A stretch of DNA of 64,000 nucleotides from NCBI GenBank assembly GCA_030536555.1, contig JAUNPU010000003.1, positions 62,001 to 126,000 of the forward strand, in the 5' to 3' direction. The notes beneath the pieces are model-generated. The model worked only from the letters and a program-made list of their open reading frames with translations. It was not told the DNA's origin and did not search any database. The translations under genes were made by a program, and so were the position numbers. Source of the DNA: Eubacteriales bacterium (GTDB lineage Bacteria; Bacillota; Clostridia; Lachnospirales; Lachnospiraceae). Shown here piece by piece: positions 33,941 through 43,708 of the stretch (positions are counted from its first letter, which is position 1; each line of letters opens with the position of its first letter).

Positions 33941-34646
33941 TGTCTTCTCCAAACTGCTCCAGCGTCACAAAGTCCGGGCTGCCCTCGGTGCCCTTGTCTG
34001 CATAGACCTCCATGCGGGTGGTCAGCAGCGCAAACTCCACCATGGTCTCGCCCCGGCTCTCAAAGTACGCCCGAAGCACTGCATCCGGCTTTAAGTTGGC
34101 AGCACTGCCTGTGGCAATCTTCATCCAGACTGTTCGGTCCTCATTGGCTTTCAGCTCATAGATCATCGGGCGGATGTTCATCTCCCGCTCGCCCTTCTTG
34201 GTCTTCTTGATCACCGTGATCTCTGTTCTGGCAAGAAACTCCGCCAGACCTTCGGTAAATGCATCCCAGTCCGCCGGCGCATACTCCTCGCGGAATCTTA
34301 CTGCATAATCGGCAGCAGCCACGATAGACATGGCATTGGCAGCGTCGTCCGGCAGACGGCGGTAGCTTAAGGCTTCCATCTCCTCTCCGATCACCTCGTT
34401 GATCCGCCGCAGCATCTCCTTGGAAGAATCGGTGCTCAGTACCTCGATATCCACGTACTCGCCCCGGCTCTCCATCCCCACACCCAGGGGGGATGCAAAG
34501 GACATGATCTGATGAGGGCTGAATCCCTCGCTGTAACGGATATCCACGTCCGCTCTGCGCATGACCTTCTGGAAATAGCGCATCACGTCCAGATGTCCGA
34601 TGAACTTCATCGTGCCTTCTTTGGCAAACTTAATTCTTATCTTCAA
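33933..34646 (-). CDS. TIGR03936 family (DUF2344) radical-SAM-linked protein
   Basis: About 237 residues. The usual N-terminus is KIRIKFAKEGTMKFIGHLD; here it starts with TTG at 34646, eight bases after GGAGG, so the longer ORF start is not needed. RYSEGFSPHQIMSFASPLG is the conserved core. The protein always accompanies the TIGR03960 radical SAM protein, sometimes fused to it. Its chemistry is not established. The start overlaps the end of the partner gene by 17 bases and the end overlaps rng, so all three are tightly coupled. Confidence 0.92.
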   Translation of the reverse strand: MKIRIKFAKEGTMKFIGHLDVMRYFQKVMRRADVDIRYSEGFSPHQIMSFASPLGVGMESRGEYVDIEVLSTDSSKEMLRRINEVIGEEMEALSYRRLPDDAANAMSIVAAADYAVRFREEYAPADWDAFTEGLAEFLARTEITVIKKTKKGEREMNIRPMIYELKANEDRTVWMKIATGSAANLKPDAVLRAYFESRGETMVEFALLTTRMEVYADKGTEGSPDFVTLEQFGEDIE

Positions 34647-36498
34647 AGCAGACACCTCCTCCAAATGCTCGTGCACCACAGCCGGAACACTGCTGGCGGC
34701 AGTTCGGTGTCACTTTCTCTCCGATGGCATTCAGCCACTCTCTCTTTAAGAATTCCTTCGTCACGCCTGCGTCGATGAAATCCCAGGGGAATACCTCATC
34801 CAGACCGCGCTCTCTGGTGGTGTAGAATCCGATATCCACACCGCAGGTCTCAAATGCCTTCATCCAGATCTCATTGTGGAAATGCTCAGACCAGGAATCA
34901 TACAGGGCACCCTTGTGGTACGCCTCCTCCACCACGTCAGCCACCTTCCGGTCGCCGCGGGCCAGCACGCCCTCCAGCACCGTCAGATCCGCCTCATGGT
35001 AGTTGTACTTTAAACTCTTCCAGTTCTTCATATCCCGGAACTTGTGCTTCACGATGTACGCCCGCTCTAAAAATTCCTCCTTGGTGCACATCACCGCCCA
35101 CTGGAACGGGGTAAATGGCTTCGGCACAAAGAAGGAGGAGCTTGCAACCACCTGCACGCGGCCGTTTCTGGTCTCCTTGGGCATCTCGTCGTAGTAAAGC
35201 TCCGCAATCTTCTCAGACAGCTCGGCAATGCCCTCCATATCTTCTCTCGTCTCTGTCGGCAGTCCCAGCATGAAGTACAGCTTCACCCGGTTCCAGCCGC
35301 CGTGGAACGCATCCAGCGCACCCTTTAAGATGACCTCCTCGGTCAGTCCCTTGTTGATCACATCGCGCAGTCTCTGGCTTCCCGCCTCCGGCGCGAAGGT
35401 CAGGCTGCTCTTCTTCACATCCTGCACCCGGCTCATCACATCCAGAGAGAAAGCGTCGATTCGCAGAGACGGCAGGGAAATGTTGACCCCTTTGCCGTGG
35501 AACTCGTCGATCAGGAAGTTCACCAGCTCCTTCAGATGGGTATAGTCACTGGAGCTTAAGGAACTTAAGGATATCTCCTCGTGTCCCGTATTCTTCAGCA
35601 TCTTGTAGGCATAATCCTTTAGATATTCCAGGCTGTGCTCACGCAGCGGACGGTACACATTGCCCGCCTGACAGAACCGGCAGCCGCGGATACAGCCCCG
35701 CTGGATCTCCAGCACACAGCGGTCCTGGGTAACCTTCAAAAACGGCACTACCGGCTTCTCAAGATAGGGCGCATCGTCCATCTCCAGTACAATCTCCTTC
35801 TTCACCGTCTCCGGAATACCCGGACGATTGGGTGTGAAGGTATCGATGGTTCCGTCCTCCTTGTAGGTCACATCATAAAATGCCGGAACATACATGCCCG
35901 GAAGCTTCGCCGCCTGCTCCAGGAAGGTCCAGCGGTTGCCGCCCCTTCTGTGGTTCTCCTTGTAAATATCAAATAAGGCATCGTACTGGGTCTCGCCCTC
36001 ACCGATATAAAAAATGTCAAAAAACGGCGCCAGCGGCTCCGGATTGTAGGCACAGGGACCGCCGCCGATCACGATGGGGTCATTCTCCTTGCGGTCCTCT
36101 GCATGCAGCGGAATACCGCTTAAGTCCAGCACCTGCAGAATATTGGTGTAACACATCTCATACTGCAGTGTAATGCCAAGAAAATCAAAAGACTTCACCG
36201 GGTCCTGAGACTCCAGCGCAAATAACGGGATTCTCCGCTCCCGCATGATCTGATCCAGATCGGTCCACGGGGAAAATACACGCTCACAATATACATCTTC
36301 CCGTTTGTTGAACATTGCATACAGAATCTGCATGCCAAGATGAGACATACCAATCTCATAAACATCCGGGAAGCACATGGCAAATCGAATGTCCACCTTG
36401 TCCGGATCCTTGCGGACAGCGTTCATCTCATTGCCGATGTAACGCGCCGGCTGCTGGACGGACAGCAGGATTTCGTCTGATAAAGCAAGTTTTCTCAT
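34630..36498 (-). CDS. TIGR03960 family B12-binding-like radical SAM protein
   Basis: 622 residues. An N-terminal domain resembling B12-binding radical SAM enzymes (about 1-230) contains VDIRFAMCFPDVYEIGMSHL. The radical SAM cluster motif is RGCIRGCRFCQAGNVYRP (CxxxCxxC, about residue 265), with SLPSLRIDAFS and LYFMLGLPTETRED downstream. A Cys-rich tail near the end (CRQQCSGCGARAFGGGVC) could hold a second cluster. The family co-occurs with TIGR03936 and ribosome genes; an RNA or translation-linked modification is suspected but unproven. Confidence 0.92.
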   Translation of the reverse strand: MRKLALSDEILLSVQQPARYIGNEMNAVRKDPDKVDIRFAMCFPDVYEIGMSHLGMQILYAMFNKREDVYCERVFSPWTDLDQIMRERRIPLFALESQDPVKSFDFLGITLQYEMCYTNILQVLDLSGIPLHAEDRKENDPIVIGGGPCAYNPEPLAPFFDIFYIGEGETQYDALFDIYKENHRRGGNRWTFLEQAAKLPGMYVPAFYDVTYKEDGTIDTFTPNRPGIPETVKKEIVLEMDDAPYLEKPVVPFLKVTQDRCVLEIQRGCIRGCRFCQAGNVYRPLREHSLEYLKDYAYKMLKNTGHEEISLSSLSSSDYTHLKELVNFLIDEFHGKGVNISLPSLRIDAFSLDVMSRVQDVKKSSLTFAPEAGSQRLRDVINKGLTEEVILKGALDAFHGGWNRVKLYFMLGLPTETREDMEGIAELSEKIAELYYDEMPKETRNGRVQVVASSSFFVPKPFTPFQWAVMCTKEEFLERAYIVKHKFRDMKNWKSLKYNYHEADLTVLEGVLARGDRKVADVVEEAYHKGALYDSWSEHFHNEIWMKAFETCGVDIGFYTTRERGLDEVFPWDFIDAGVTKEFLKREWLNAIGEKVTPNCRQQCSGCGARAFGGGVCFEDKN

Positions 36499-36621
36499 AG
36501 TTATTCCTTTTCTGATATTTTCTTAAACAGAATTAAGTATATCATACTTCGGCAAGATACTCCATAGATTTCGTGTGAAAGATTTTTATGGAATCTTAAT
36601 GTTGGTTAACAGACAGAAAAA

Positions 36622-36654
36622 AGACCACTCTTACTTTTTAAGGTAGAATGGTCT
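36622..36654 (-). terminator. Intrinsic terminator at the border of the nucleoside island
   Basis: On the minus strand AGACCATTCTACC pairs with GTAAGAGTGGTCT and is followed by TTTTTTCTG. It lies about 175 bases beyond the deoC stop codon and probably ends the nucleoside operon. Confidence 0.75.
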
Positions 36655-36676
36655 AGAGAGAAGCATAATATTGTTG

Positions 36677-36808
36677 TTAAAATTTGAAGCGTTCCAGCAT
36701 ATAGATGGGAAGTGTAAGAATTCTTCCATCTTTTCCGCCTTTTGTATCTGAAAAGGTTTGGAAGAATATGTTATTCTGTCAGACACCTTATATATCAGGA
36801 TATGACTA
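36677..36808 (-). pseudogene. Possible gene remnant downstream of deoC
   Basis: An open frame without a start reads SHILIYKVSDRNNIFFQTFS and ends LTLPIYMLERFKF. The composition is protein-like but no family is recognised. It may be a decayed C-terminal fragment at the edge of the island. Confidence 0.25.
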
Positions 36809-36829
36809 AAACAGAAAGCTTTTGATAGC

Positions 36830-37498
36830 TTAATATAGCTTTTCTTCGTTCTTAACCAAGCGAATCAACCGACTGGTTCCCAATCTAGAAGCCCCCAGTT
36901 CCAGGAAATCCTTAGCATCGTCTAAAGAATTGATACCTCCTGCCGCTTTAATCTTAATGTTCTCTCCTACATGTTTTACAAATAGACTGACATCTTCTCT
37001 AGTGGCTCCACTACTGGAGAAGCCGGTCGAAGTCTTTATGAAATCCGCTCCTGCTTCAGTGATTACCTGGCACATACGAATCTTCTCTTCTGTAGTTAAC
37101 AGACAAGCTTCAATGATAACTTTTAGGATTTTGTCTTGACAGACCTTCTTAACAGCTTTAATTTCTTCCAGTACTGTATCGTAATTCCCAGCCTTCACTT
37201 CTCCAATAGAAATTACCATATCAATCTCATCAGCACCGTTTTTGATGGCATCCTCTGTCTCAAAAACTTTGACTGCTGTAGTAGTATTACCATTTGGAAA
37301 GCCAATCACCGTACAAATTTTCAAATTATCTTTTATAAAATTCTTCGCTTGTTTCACGTAACAGGGCGGAATGCAGACAGACGCTATGCTGTATTCCATT
37401 CCCTCTTCACAGATTTTCTTAATCTCTTCCCAAGTGGCTGTCTGAGCTAACAGAGTGTGGTCTGCTTTGGAAAGAATTTCTTTAAATTCTTCTCTCAT
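36830..37498 (-). CDS. deoC: Deoxyribose-phosphate aldolase
   Basis: 222 residues, standard length. [14 protein letters not shown] is the N-terminal active-site strand, [10 protein letters not shown] carries the conserved active-site Lys, [18 protein letters not shown] carries the Schiff-base Lys, and [13 protein letters not shown] and GASRLGTSR bind phosphate. It cleaves 2-deoxyribose-5-phosphate to glyceraldehyde-3-phosphate and acetaldehyde. It is the last gene of the nucleoside operon and, like it, visibly AT-richer than the genes on both sides. TAGGAG precedes the ATG. Confidence 0.96.
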   Translation of the reverse strand: MREEFKEILSKADHTLLAQTATWEEIKKICEEGMEYSIASVCIPPCYVKQAKNFIKDNLKICTVIGFPNGNTTTAVKVFETEDAIKNGADEIDMVISIGEVKAGNYDTVLEEIKAVKKVCQDKILKVIIEACLLTTEEKIRMCQVITEAGADFIKTSTGFSSSGATREDVSLFVKHVGENIKIKAAGGINSLDDAKDFLELGASRLGTSRLIRLVKNEEKLY

Positions 37499-37512
37499 TT
37501 TTTAACTCCTAT

Positions 37513-38430
37513 TTATGCCGCCTCCTTAGACGGATTCTTCATTTTTGTCCTGATTCCAGAAAACAATAAAACAGTTATAGTCATAAAATACGGTAAAGCA
37601 AGCACAAGCTGAGACGGAATACCGAAATTCTGCATACTTGCCGCCAATGCCTCCGCGTAAGCAAAGAGAAAGCTGTAAAGGGAAGCTAAAAGCGGGTTGC
37701 CCTTGGCTATCATAATTGCTGCAACAGCCAAGAAACCACGTCCTGCAGACATATTTTCTGTAAAGATAGAAGTACCTCCTAATGGAAGGATTGCTCCTGC
37801 AATCCCTACAAAAAATCCGGTAATCAATACAGAATACCATTTGTACCTAAGAACATTAGTCCCTGTTGTTTGAGCTGCTTTTTCATTGATTCCCACACTA
37901 CGCAGGCGGAGACCAAAGGGGGTCTGATACATGGTAATCCAAGTGCCTGCAATTGCTAACAAGGTGAAATACACAACCAAATTGTGTTTATTCAAGATTT
38001 CTCCCACATAGGGAATCTTATCTACTAACGGTAGCTGTAAAGTTGGAAGACTTATCAGCTTTGGGTCCATAAAGGAACCCCTTTTGCCCAAAATATTCAA
38101 CAGTAAAAATGAAGTGAAAGCATCCATACCTAAATTCATGGCAATGCTGACTACCATACCGCTAGAACCCATATGGAAGACCATAACACCAAACAGTGCG
38201 GAACAACCAAGACCTGCCAAAATACCGCAGAACACACCTACATATGGATTGCCTGAATAATATGATCCTAAAGTGGCAAAAAAGGCCGAACACAGCATAA
38301 AGCTTTCCAGAGCAATGTTAAAAATCCCAGCTCTATCTCCAAAGCATCCGCCGATAGAAGAAAGAATTAAGGGAACTGCCAGCCTGAGAGCCGCTGCCAT
38401 GGTAACCGTACCTAAAATAATAGAAAGCAC
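37513..38430 (-). CDS. ABC transporter permease, nucleoside (BMP) type, second subunit
   Basis: 305 residues with about eight membrane segments. GGCFGDRAGIFNIALESFML is the conserved early block of this permease class, and RSVGINEKAAQTTGTNVLRY is the coupling helix that contacts the ATPase (about residues 178-197). It resembles the YufQ/NupC-like inner-membrane partner of guanosine-type importers. Translation begins at a GTG whose G is the last base of the upstream permease stop. It functions with the adjacent permease, ATPase and lipoprotein. Confidence 0.9.
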   Translation of the reverse strand: MLSIILGTVTMAAALRLAVPLILSSIGGCFGDRAGIFNIALESFMLCSAFFATLGSYYSGNPYVGVFCGILAGLGCSALFGVMVFHMGSSGMVVSIAMNLGMDAFTSFLLLNILGKRGSFMDPKLISLPTLQLPLVDKIPYVGEILNKHNLVVYFTLLAIAGTWITMYQTPFGLRLRSVGINEKAAQTTGTNVLRYKWYSVLITGFFVGIAGAILPLGGTSIFTENMSAGRGFLAVAAIMIAKGNPLLASLYSFLFAYAEALAASMQNFGIPSQLVLALPYFMTITVLLFSGIRTKMKNPSKEAA

Positions 38431-39497
38431 TATTCTATAGCCCCCTTTCTTTTAAAATAGTTAAAGAGCGTTCTATAGTCCACGGTGATAAACAGTACAA
38501 ACAATGCTTGAATTAACAGCACCGTAAGGCGGTTGACATCACACATACGCTCCATATGAAGGGAGCCGGCTTTTAAGATACCCCAGACGATGGCTACAAC
38601 CAGCACCGTAAGAGGATTAGTGTTTCCAATCATGGCAATCATGATTCCATCCCACCCTAAATTGTTTGAAAAACTGGCCGTAAATTTGCCATAGGTTCCT
38701 TGTACCTCTATACTTCCGCACAGACCTGCCAAAAAACCAGATAAAAGAAAAATTGCCAGAAATGTCCAGGTTACATTAACTCCACCTACCTTAGAAAATC
38801 TGCGGTTTTCTCCAACTTGTTTTAATTCATATCCAACAATCGTATATCGGTATACCATAAAAATAATAACCACCAGAGTCACAGCAATAACGAATCCTGT
38901 ACTGGCATTGGTCTTGACCACCAAATTGGTCAACCGGGCCGTGTCCTGTATAGGCGGTGTAGACAGGGCTAGGGAATCTCCTGCTGCGCTGATTCCCATA
39001 ACAATATAAGTGAAGTATTCAGTCAGCAGCACAGCAATATAGTTTAACATCAATGTGGTGATCATCTCGTTGACATTAAAAAACAGTTTCATAAGTGCAG
39101 GAATCAGAGCAAATGCCATTCCTGCAATACCAGCTGCAAGTAAGCAGCTTGGTACGTGTAGGAACCTGGGCAGATGTACATAGAATCCAAACAATGCTGC
39201 GGCATAAGCACCAAAATACAGTTGCCCTTCAATCCCCAAATTCATGACTCCGGATTTAAAAGCAACAGTAGCGGCAATTCCGGTCAAAATACAGGGCGTA
39301 ATCCACCGAAGGGTATTGCCAAAGTTACGGATACTTCCAAAAGAGCCCTCTAAGATATAGGTCATGGCGGTCACCGGATTTTCCCCCTGCCATAGAATCA
39401 GGACACTTCCAATGACCATGACAGCCAGAAAAGAAAATACATATTTCAGGATATTCCAGACTGTATCCAGCCCCAGCAGTTTTATGTATCCTTTCAT
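38430..39497 (-). CDS. ABC transporter permease, nucleoside (BMP) type, first subunit
   Basis: 355 residues. There is an N-terminal membrane helix, the family block TVAFKSGVMNLGIEGQLYFG (about residues 79-98), then seven or more further membrane segments. YELKQVGENRRFSKVGGVNV is the ATPase-coupling segment. It matches the YufP-like permease of BMP-dependent nucleoside importers. The start overlaps the ATPase stop by four bases; AGGAGGTGGG precedes the ATG. Confidence 0.9.
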   Translation of the reverse strand: MKGYIKLLGLDTVWNILKYVFSFLAVMVIGSVLILWQGENPVTAMTYILEGSFGSIRNFGNTLRWITPCILTGIAATVAFKSGVMNLGIEGQLYFGAYAAALFGFYVHLPRFLHVPSCLLAAGIAGMAFALIPALMKLFFNVNEMITTLMLNYIAVLLTEYFTYIVMGISAAGDSLALSTPPIQDTARLTNLVVKTNASTGFVIAVTLVVIIFMVYRYTIVGYELKQVGENRRFSKVGGVNVTWTFLAIFLLSGFLAGLCGSIEVQGTYGKFTASFSNNLGWDGIMIAMIGNTNPLTVLVVAIVWGILKAGSLHMERMCDVNRLTVLLIQALFVLFITVDYRTLFNYFKRKGAIE

Positions 39498-41008
39498 AGA
39501 ATCCCACCTCCTGTCATCAAAAGTCCAATTTCTGTCTCAGTTTTCTCTCCATGTCCGCCTCCATCATATAATTGTCCGTCATACATGACTAAAATGCGGT
39601 CGGAGACCTCCATCACCTCGTTCAACTCGTGGCTGACCAACAGAATGGCCGTTCCTGCAGCGGCTAAACTCTCTATTTTTTTCCAAATAAACTCAATAGC
39701 ACCAATATCAATTCCTCGCGTAGGATCCTCAATAATCAGCAAGCTATTATCCTGTAAAAATTCTCTTCCTACAATAAGCTTTTGGATATTGCCTCCCGAA
39801 AGTGTTTTAATTTTCAGGTTGGTAGAAGCAGCTTTCACATTAAACTGTTCAATGATCCTTTCTGTAAAAGAAACAGCCTGTTTCCGATTCAGAAAATAAC
39901 GACTCTGGAATCCCTTGACAATATGATATCCCATGATGGCATTCTCCCACAAAGAAGCCTCTCTGTTGATACCCTCACTAATACGGTCCTGAGGTACATA
40001 GCCAATATGGCACAGACGGTGGTTTCGGCAATTTAAATGAGTGATGTCCTTTCCACCAAAGAGTACTTGTCCCCCACTACTCTTTCTTAAACCAAATAGA
40101 CTTTCCACCAGTTCCTGCTGACCAGAACCGGCTACGCCGGCTATTCCTAATATCTCACCTTTTCGAAGGCAGAAAGAAACATCGTCTAATTTTGCTCTTC
40201 CCTCATAGTCAGAAACAGATAGATTCTTTACCTCCAAAAGTACTTCTCCACATTGCTTTTCTTCCTTCCGGACGGTCATTAGAACCTCCCGCCCCACCAT
40301 CATTGTAGCAAGATCGTGTTCGTCAGTTTGTTGTGGAGTTACAGTATTTACATAGTGACCATTTTTCAAAACTGTAATATCATCAGAAATTTCCATGACC
40401 TCTTTTAATTTATGAGTAATGAATAATACTGTCTTTCCGTGTTTTACTAAAAAGCGGATCGCATCAAACAAGCCTTCTATTCCTTGTGGAGTCAGCACCG
40501 AAGTCGGTTCATCAAAAATTATAATGTCTACTCCTCGGTATAGAATCTTTACGATTTCAACCTGTTGTAGCATGGAAACTGATAAATCCTGAACCACTTC
40601 ATCTAAAGGGATATTAAAATGATATTCCTCACAGATAGTCTCTACCTGTTTCCGAATCATTTTTTTGTCCAGGAAAAGCCCCATTTTTCTTTTTTCATAC
40701 CCCATCATAATGTTATCTAACACGGTCAGTTCTGGGAACAACATGAATTCCTGGTGTACCATACCGATACCAGCTCGGCTGGCATCGCTTGGATTTCTAA
40801 AGCTTACCTTTTTCTTGCGGACAAACAGTTCACCTTCATCTGGCCGGTAAAGACCGCTTATGACATTCATAAGCGTGCTTTTCCCTGCTCCGTTTTCACC
40901 AATTACAGCATGGACCGTTCCTTTTCTCACAGCCAGATTAATCTTGTCATTAGCTGTGAGGGAACCGAACCGTTTTGTAATTCCTTTTAACTCCAGTATG
41001 TACTCCAT
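39494..41008 (-). CDS. Nucleoside ABC transporter ATP-binding protein (duplicated ATPase)
   Basis: 504 residues from the ATG at 41008 (GGAGG site). Two ABC cassettes are present. The first has IGENGAGKSTLMNVISGLYR (Walker A, about 35) and IIIFDEPTSVLTPQG (Walker B). The second has GVAGSGQQELVESLFGLR (a degenerate Walker A), the signature LSGGNIQKLIVGREF and LIIEDPTRGIDIG. This is the double-ATPase layout of sugar and nucleoside importers. It supplies the motor for the two permeases downstream. Confidence 0.93.
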   Translation of the reverse strand: MEYILELKGITKRFGSLTANDKINLAVRKGTVHAVIGENGAGKSTLMNVISGLYRPDEGELFVRKKKVSFRNPSDASRAGIGMVHQEFMLFPELTVLDNIMMGYEKRKMGLFLDKKMIRKQVETICEEYHFNIPLDEVVQDLSVSMLQQVEIVKILYRGVDIIIFDEPTSVLTPQGIEGLFDAIRFLVKHGKTVLFITHKLKEVMEISDDITVLKNGHYVNTVTPQQTDEHDLATMMVGREVLMTVRKEEKQCGEVLLEVKNLSVSDYEGRAKLDDVSFCLRKGEILGIAGVAGSGQQELVESLFGLRKSSGGQVLFGGKDITHLNCRNHRLCHIGYVPQDRISEGINREASLWENAIMGYHIVKGFQSRYFLNRKQAVSFTERIIEQFNVKAASTNLKIKTLSGGNIQKLIVGREFLQDNSLLIIEDPTRGIDIGAIEFIWKKIESLAAAGTAILLVSHELNEVMEVSDRILVMYDGQLYDGGGHGEKTETEIGLLMTGGGIL

Positions 41009-41041
41009 AGATTCCTCCGTTTCACACACAGTGGAAAGTTT

Positions 41042-42085
41042 CTATTTTAAAAAGTCCTCCAACACTAAGCTACCATCCCTGACACTGTTCATCATCGTAT
41101 CTAAATCTGTTTTAATATTTGCTGGCAATTTTTCATAATCTCTGTTATCAAAGATAGCGGATTGAGTTTCAATTCCATAATTGGTTCTTCCTGGAACGAA
41201 TTCTCCATTTTTATAGGCCGTGAAGGAATCAAAGATAGCTCCGTTGATATCTGTTAAGGAGGACCAGAATACACAGTCGTCAATTCCACCCTGCCATTCA
41301 TCTACACCTATACATTTGATTCCAGCTTCGCCGCAGGCCTGAATAACGCCAAGCCCCGCAAGATTAGCAGTCTGAAAAATGATATCGGCACCTTGGTTTA
41401 CTATGATTTTTGCCTGCTCACCGGCCTTCACGGTATCACTGTCATCACCTACATAAGCAGTGTGAACTACAACGTCAGGATTCGCATAAGCAGCACCGGC
41501 CACATAAGCGTCACGGAAACGATTGATAACCGGAATATCCAAACTTCCAATCCAGCCAATGGTCCCGACTTTAGTTGTCTTTGCTGCCACAAAACCAGAA
41601 ACGAAAGCAGGTTCCAAGGAATCTACATAAATGTTAGCTACATTGTCATGTTTGGTGTCTAAGTTACTGTCAATCAGGCAGAATTTGGTGTCTGGATATT
41701 CAGGAGCCAGTTCAATCGCAACCTCATTAATCGTATCAAACATGGTATAAATTGGATTAGCGCCCATTTCTGCCATAGCCCTAATCTGTTCTGCATATTC
41801 AGCTTTGTCCAAAGCCTCAATTAGTTTGATTTCAGCGCCATACTCTTTCTCGATTTTTTCAAAACCAGTCCAGGTCAAATCTGTAAAAGGAACGCCTGCA
41901 GGAGCTTCGGAAATCAAGCAAGTGAACATATTTTCATTCTCTTTTACGTCATCAGCTTTTGTTTCTGCTACGTTTTCTGCCTGTCTCACGGTTCCTTCTT
42001 GGTTAACTGGTTCTATTTTTTCTGCAGAACATCCTGCTAATATGCAAATAACTGCTGTTGCCAAAAAGAGTTTCATTTTTTTCAT
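41042..42085 (-). CDS. BMP-family nucleoside-binding lipoprotein
   Basis: 347 residues. The lipobox LAGC places the lipidated Cys at residue 19 (ICILAGCSAEK). The mature part is a periplasmic-binding-like fold of the PnrA/BmpA family: FTCLISEAPAGVPFTDLTWT, FCLIDSNLD, SGFVAAKTTKVGTIGWIG and GVDEWQGGIDDCVFWSS near the ligand site. Members bind purine nucleosides outside the membrane and deliver them to the ABC permease. GGAGGAAAGG precedes the ATG. Confidence 0.92.
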   Translation of the reverse strand: MKKMKLFLATAVICILAGCSAEKIEPVNQEGTVRQAENVAETKADDVKENENMFTCLISEAPAGVPFTDLTWTGFEKIEKEYGAEIKLIEALDKAEYAEQIRAMAEMGANPIYTMFDTINEVAIELAPEYPDTKFCLIDSNLDTKHDNVANIYVDSLEPAFVSGFVAAKTTKVGTIGWIGSLDIPVINRFRDAYVAGAAYANPDVVVHTAYVGDDSDTVKAGEQAKIIVNQGADIIFQTANLAGLGVIQACGEAGIKCIGVDEWQGGIDDCVFWSSLTDINGAIFDSFTAYKNGEFVPGRTNYGIETQSAIFDNRDYEKLPANIKTDLDTMMNSVRDGSLVLEDFLK

Positions 42086-42099
42086 TACCTTTCCTCCAT

Positions 42100-42759
42100 T
42101 TATTCTTCTTTAAAAATTTTCAATAGTTCACTGATATCCTTGATGAGGCAGTTAGGTGACTTCTCTATCAACGATTGTCTTGACCAGTTTCCAGAAGGAA
42201 CTGCTACGGTATAGACTCCGGCAGATACTCCCGCCTCAATATCAAAAGGAGATTCGCCAATGTATGCGCACTCGCCTGCTGTAAATCCACAAATTTCAAT
42301 CCCCTTGGCAATCGGCTCTGGAGCCGGTTTAAAACGGGTTACATCGTCTCTGGTAACCATAAATCTTATATACGCGTCCAGTCCCATACGATTTAAAATG
42401 TGTTTGGCGTTTTTTCTCCGTTCGGATGTGATCAGACAGATGGGGCACCCCATAGCATGAATCTCAATCAAAGTCTCCATGGCATGATCAATCATCTTGG
42501 CTCTCTCCATATGGATAGGATATTGTCTTTTATACTCTTCAATAAATCGTTCAATGGTATTCAAATCTTCCTTCCTTGTTTCTGTCAGGGTGGTTAGCAT
42601 CTCCTCCACTGGCAGGCCGAACATTCCCATAATCTCTTCTTTGGTCGGCACTCTGACTCCTATACCGGCAAAGGAATCTGCCAGAGCATCACAAATACAA
42701 TCCTGGGAATGAATCAGAGTCCCATCCAGATCAGTCAGCAACGCTTTATATCGCGGCAT
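42100..42759 (-). CDS. HAD-superfamily phosphatase (phosphoglycolate phosphatase-like)
   Basis: 219 residues. HAD motif I is LLTDLDGTLIHS (residues 7-18), motif II is CLITSERRKNAK (about 110), motif III is RFKPAPEPIAKG and motif IV is AYIGESPFDIEAG. The cap domain spans about 20-85. It may dephosphorylate a sugar or nucleotide product in the salvage pathway; the substrate is inferred only from the operon, which contains a phosphorylase and deoC. Confidence 0.88.
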   Translation of the reverse strand: MPRYKALLTDLDGTLIHSQDCICDALADSFAGIGVRVPTKEEIMGMFGLPVEEMLTTLTETRKEDLNTIERFIEEYKRQYPIHMERAKMIDHAMETLIEIHAMGCPICLITSERRKNAKHILNRMGLDAYIRFMVTRDDVTRFKPAPEPIAKGIEICGFTAGECAYIGESPFDIEAGVSAGVYTVAVPSGNWSRQSLIEKSPNCLIKDISELLKIFKEE

Positions 42760-42777
42760 ACTTTTCTATCCCTTCTA

Positions 42778-43557
42778 TTATTTCTTTAAAATTGCATGAT
42801 CAAGAGCATGGCAACATGGGCAGTTTCTCTCATCTTTCAAATTTGGAATCGCGAGGTTAAGCACCTGTTTAAAGTCCTCAATTCCCTGTTTAAGGAGTCT
42901 TGGAAAGTCATCTGCCTCTATCTGCTCTCCTAGACACCAGTTAGTCGGTACACAGATATGGGCATAACAGATAGCTGCTTCTCTGGCAAATACTGCTTCT
43001 GGAAGAGTAGTCATACCAATTAAATCTGCTCCCAAACGTCTAAACAGCTTCAATTCAAAAGGAGTCTCAAAGCGTAGCCCCTCATTGACAAAAATAACAG
43101 CTTCATCATGTACATGACCGGGTTTTATCTGATTTGCTGCATCAATCAATGCTTTCCTTAAATCAGGACAGTAAGCCGGTGTCATATCAACGTGGTATGC
43201 TTCTACCTCATCGTCATACAAAGAACGAGGAAATCTTCTGGTCCAGTCACAAAAATCATGAGGAATTACCAGACTGCCCAACTCAATATCAGGATTGCTA
43301 CTTCCCACACAATTTGTAGCCAGAATTTGTTCCACTCCCAATTCTTTGAAAGCCCATATATTGGCACGGTAATTGATACGGGGAACAATAATTTTGTGTT
43401 CTTCCCCATGACGTGGAAGGAAATACACTTTCCGGCCCTTAATAGTTCCCTCAAAGATTTCAGATGATCGCCCATACCGATTGTTATGGATGAACATCCT
43501 TGGATTTTCCAGAAGCTCATAAAAACCGCTTCCTCCAATAATTCCAATTGGTTTCAT
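42778..43557 (-). CDS. MTAP/PNP-family nucleoside phosphorylase
   Basis: 259 residues. GIIGGSGFYELL is the phosphate-binding N-terminus, YFLPRHGEEHKI and NYRANIWAFKELGVEQILA follow, ATNCVGS is the purine-binding region, and GMTTLPEAVFAREAAICYA is the nucleoside site. This is the family of S-methyl-5'-thioadenosine and related purine nucleoside phosphorylases. The exact base preference is not decidable. With deoC in the same operon, cleavage of purine (deoxy)nucleosides to base and sugar phosphate is plausible. It is the first gene after the palindromic operator. Confidence 0.9.
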   Translation of the reverse strand: MKPIGIIGGSGFYELLENPRMFIHNNRYGRSSEIFEGTIKGRKVYFLPRHGEEHKIIVPRINYRANIWAFKELGVEQILATNCVGSSNPDIELGSLVIPHDFCDWTRRFPRSLYDDEVEAYHVDMTPAYCPDLRKALIDAANQIKPGHVHDEAVIFVNEGLRFETPFELKLFRRLGADLIGMTTLPEAVFAREAAICYAHICVPTNWCLGEQIEADDFPRLLKQGIEDFKQVLNLAIPNLKDERNCPCCHALDHAILKK

Positions 43558-43584
43558 GTTTCTACTCTCCTTTTCCTTTTATTA

Positions 43585-43606
43585 GAACTGAAAACGTTTT
43601 CAGTTC
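43585..43606. promoter_or_regulatory. Perfect 22-bp palindromic operator ahead of the nucleoside operon
   Basis: GAACTGAAAAC followed by its exact reverse complement GTTTTCAGTTC. It lies 28 bases before the phosphorylase start codon and next to the lacI-family gene. The symmetric form with a central CG is typical of LacI-family operators. Confidence 0.85.
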
Positions 43607-43708
43607 CTGCAAAAAAAATACGGTAATTGTTTCTACCAGTATTTTTATCACATTTCTTACCCTAAATAATGGCCTTCTCTCTGATAGTGGACAGAGGAAC
43701 TCTCCCTC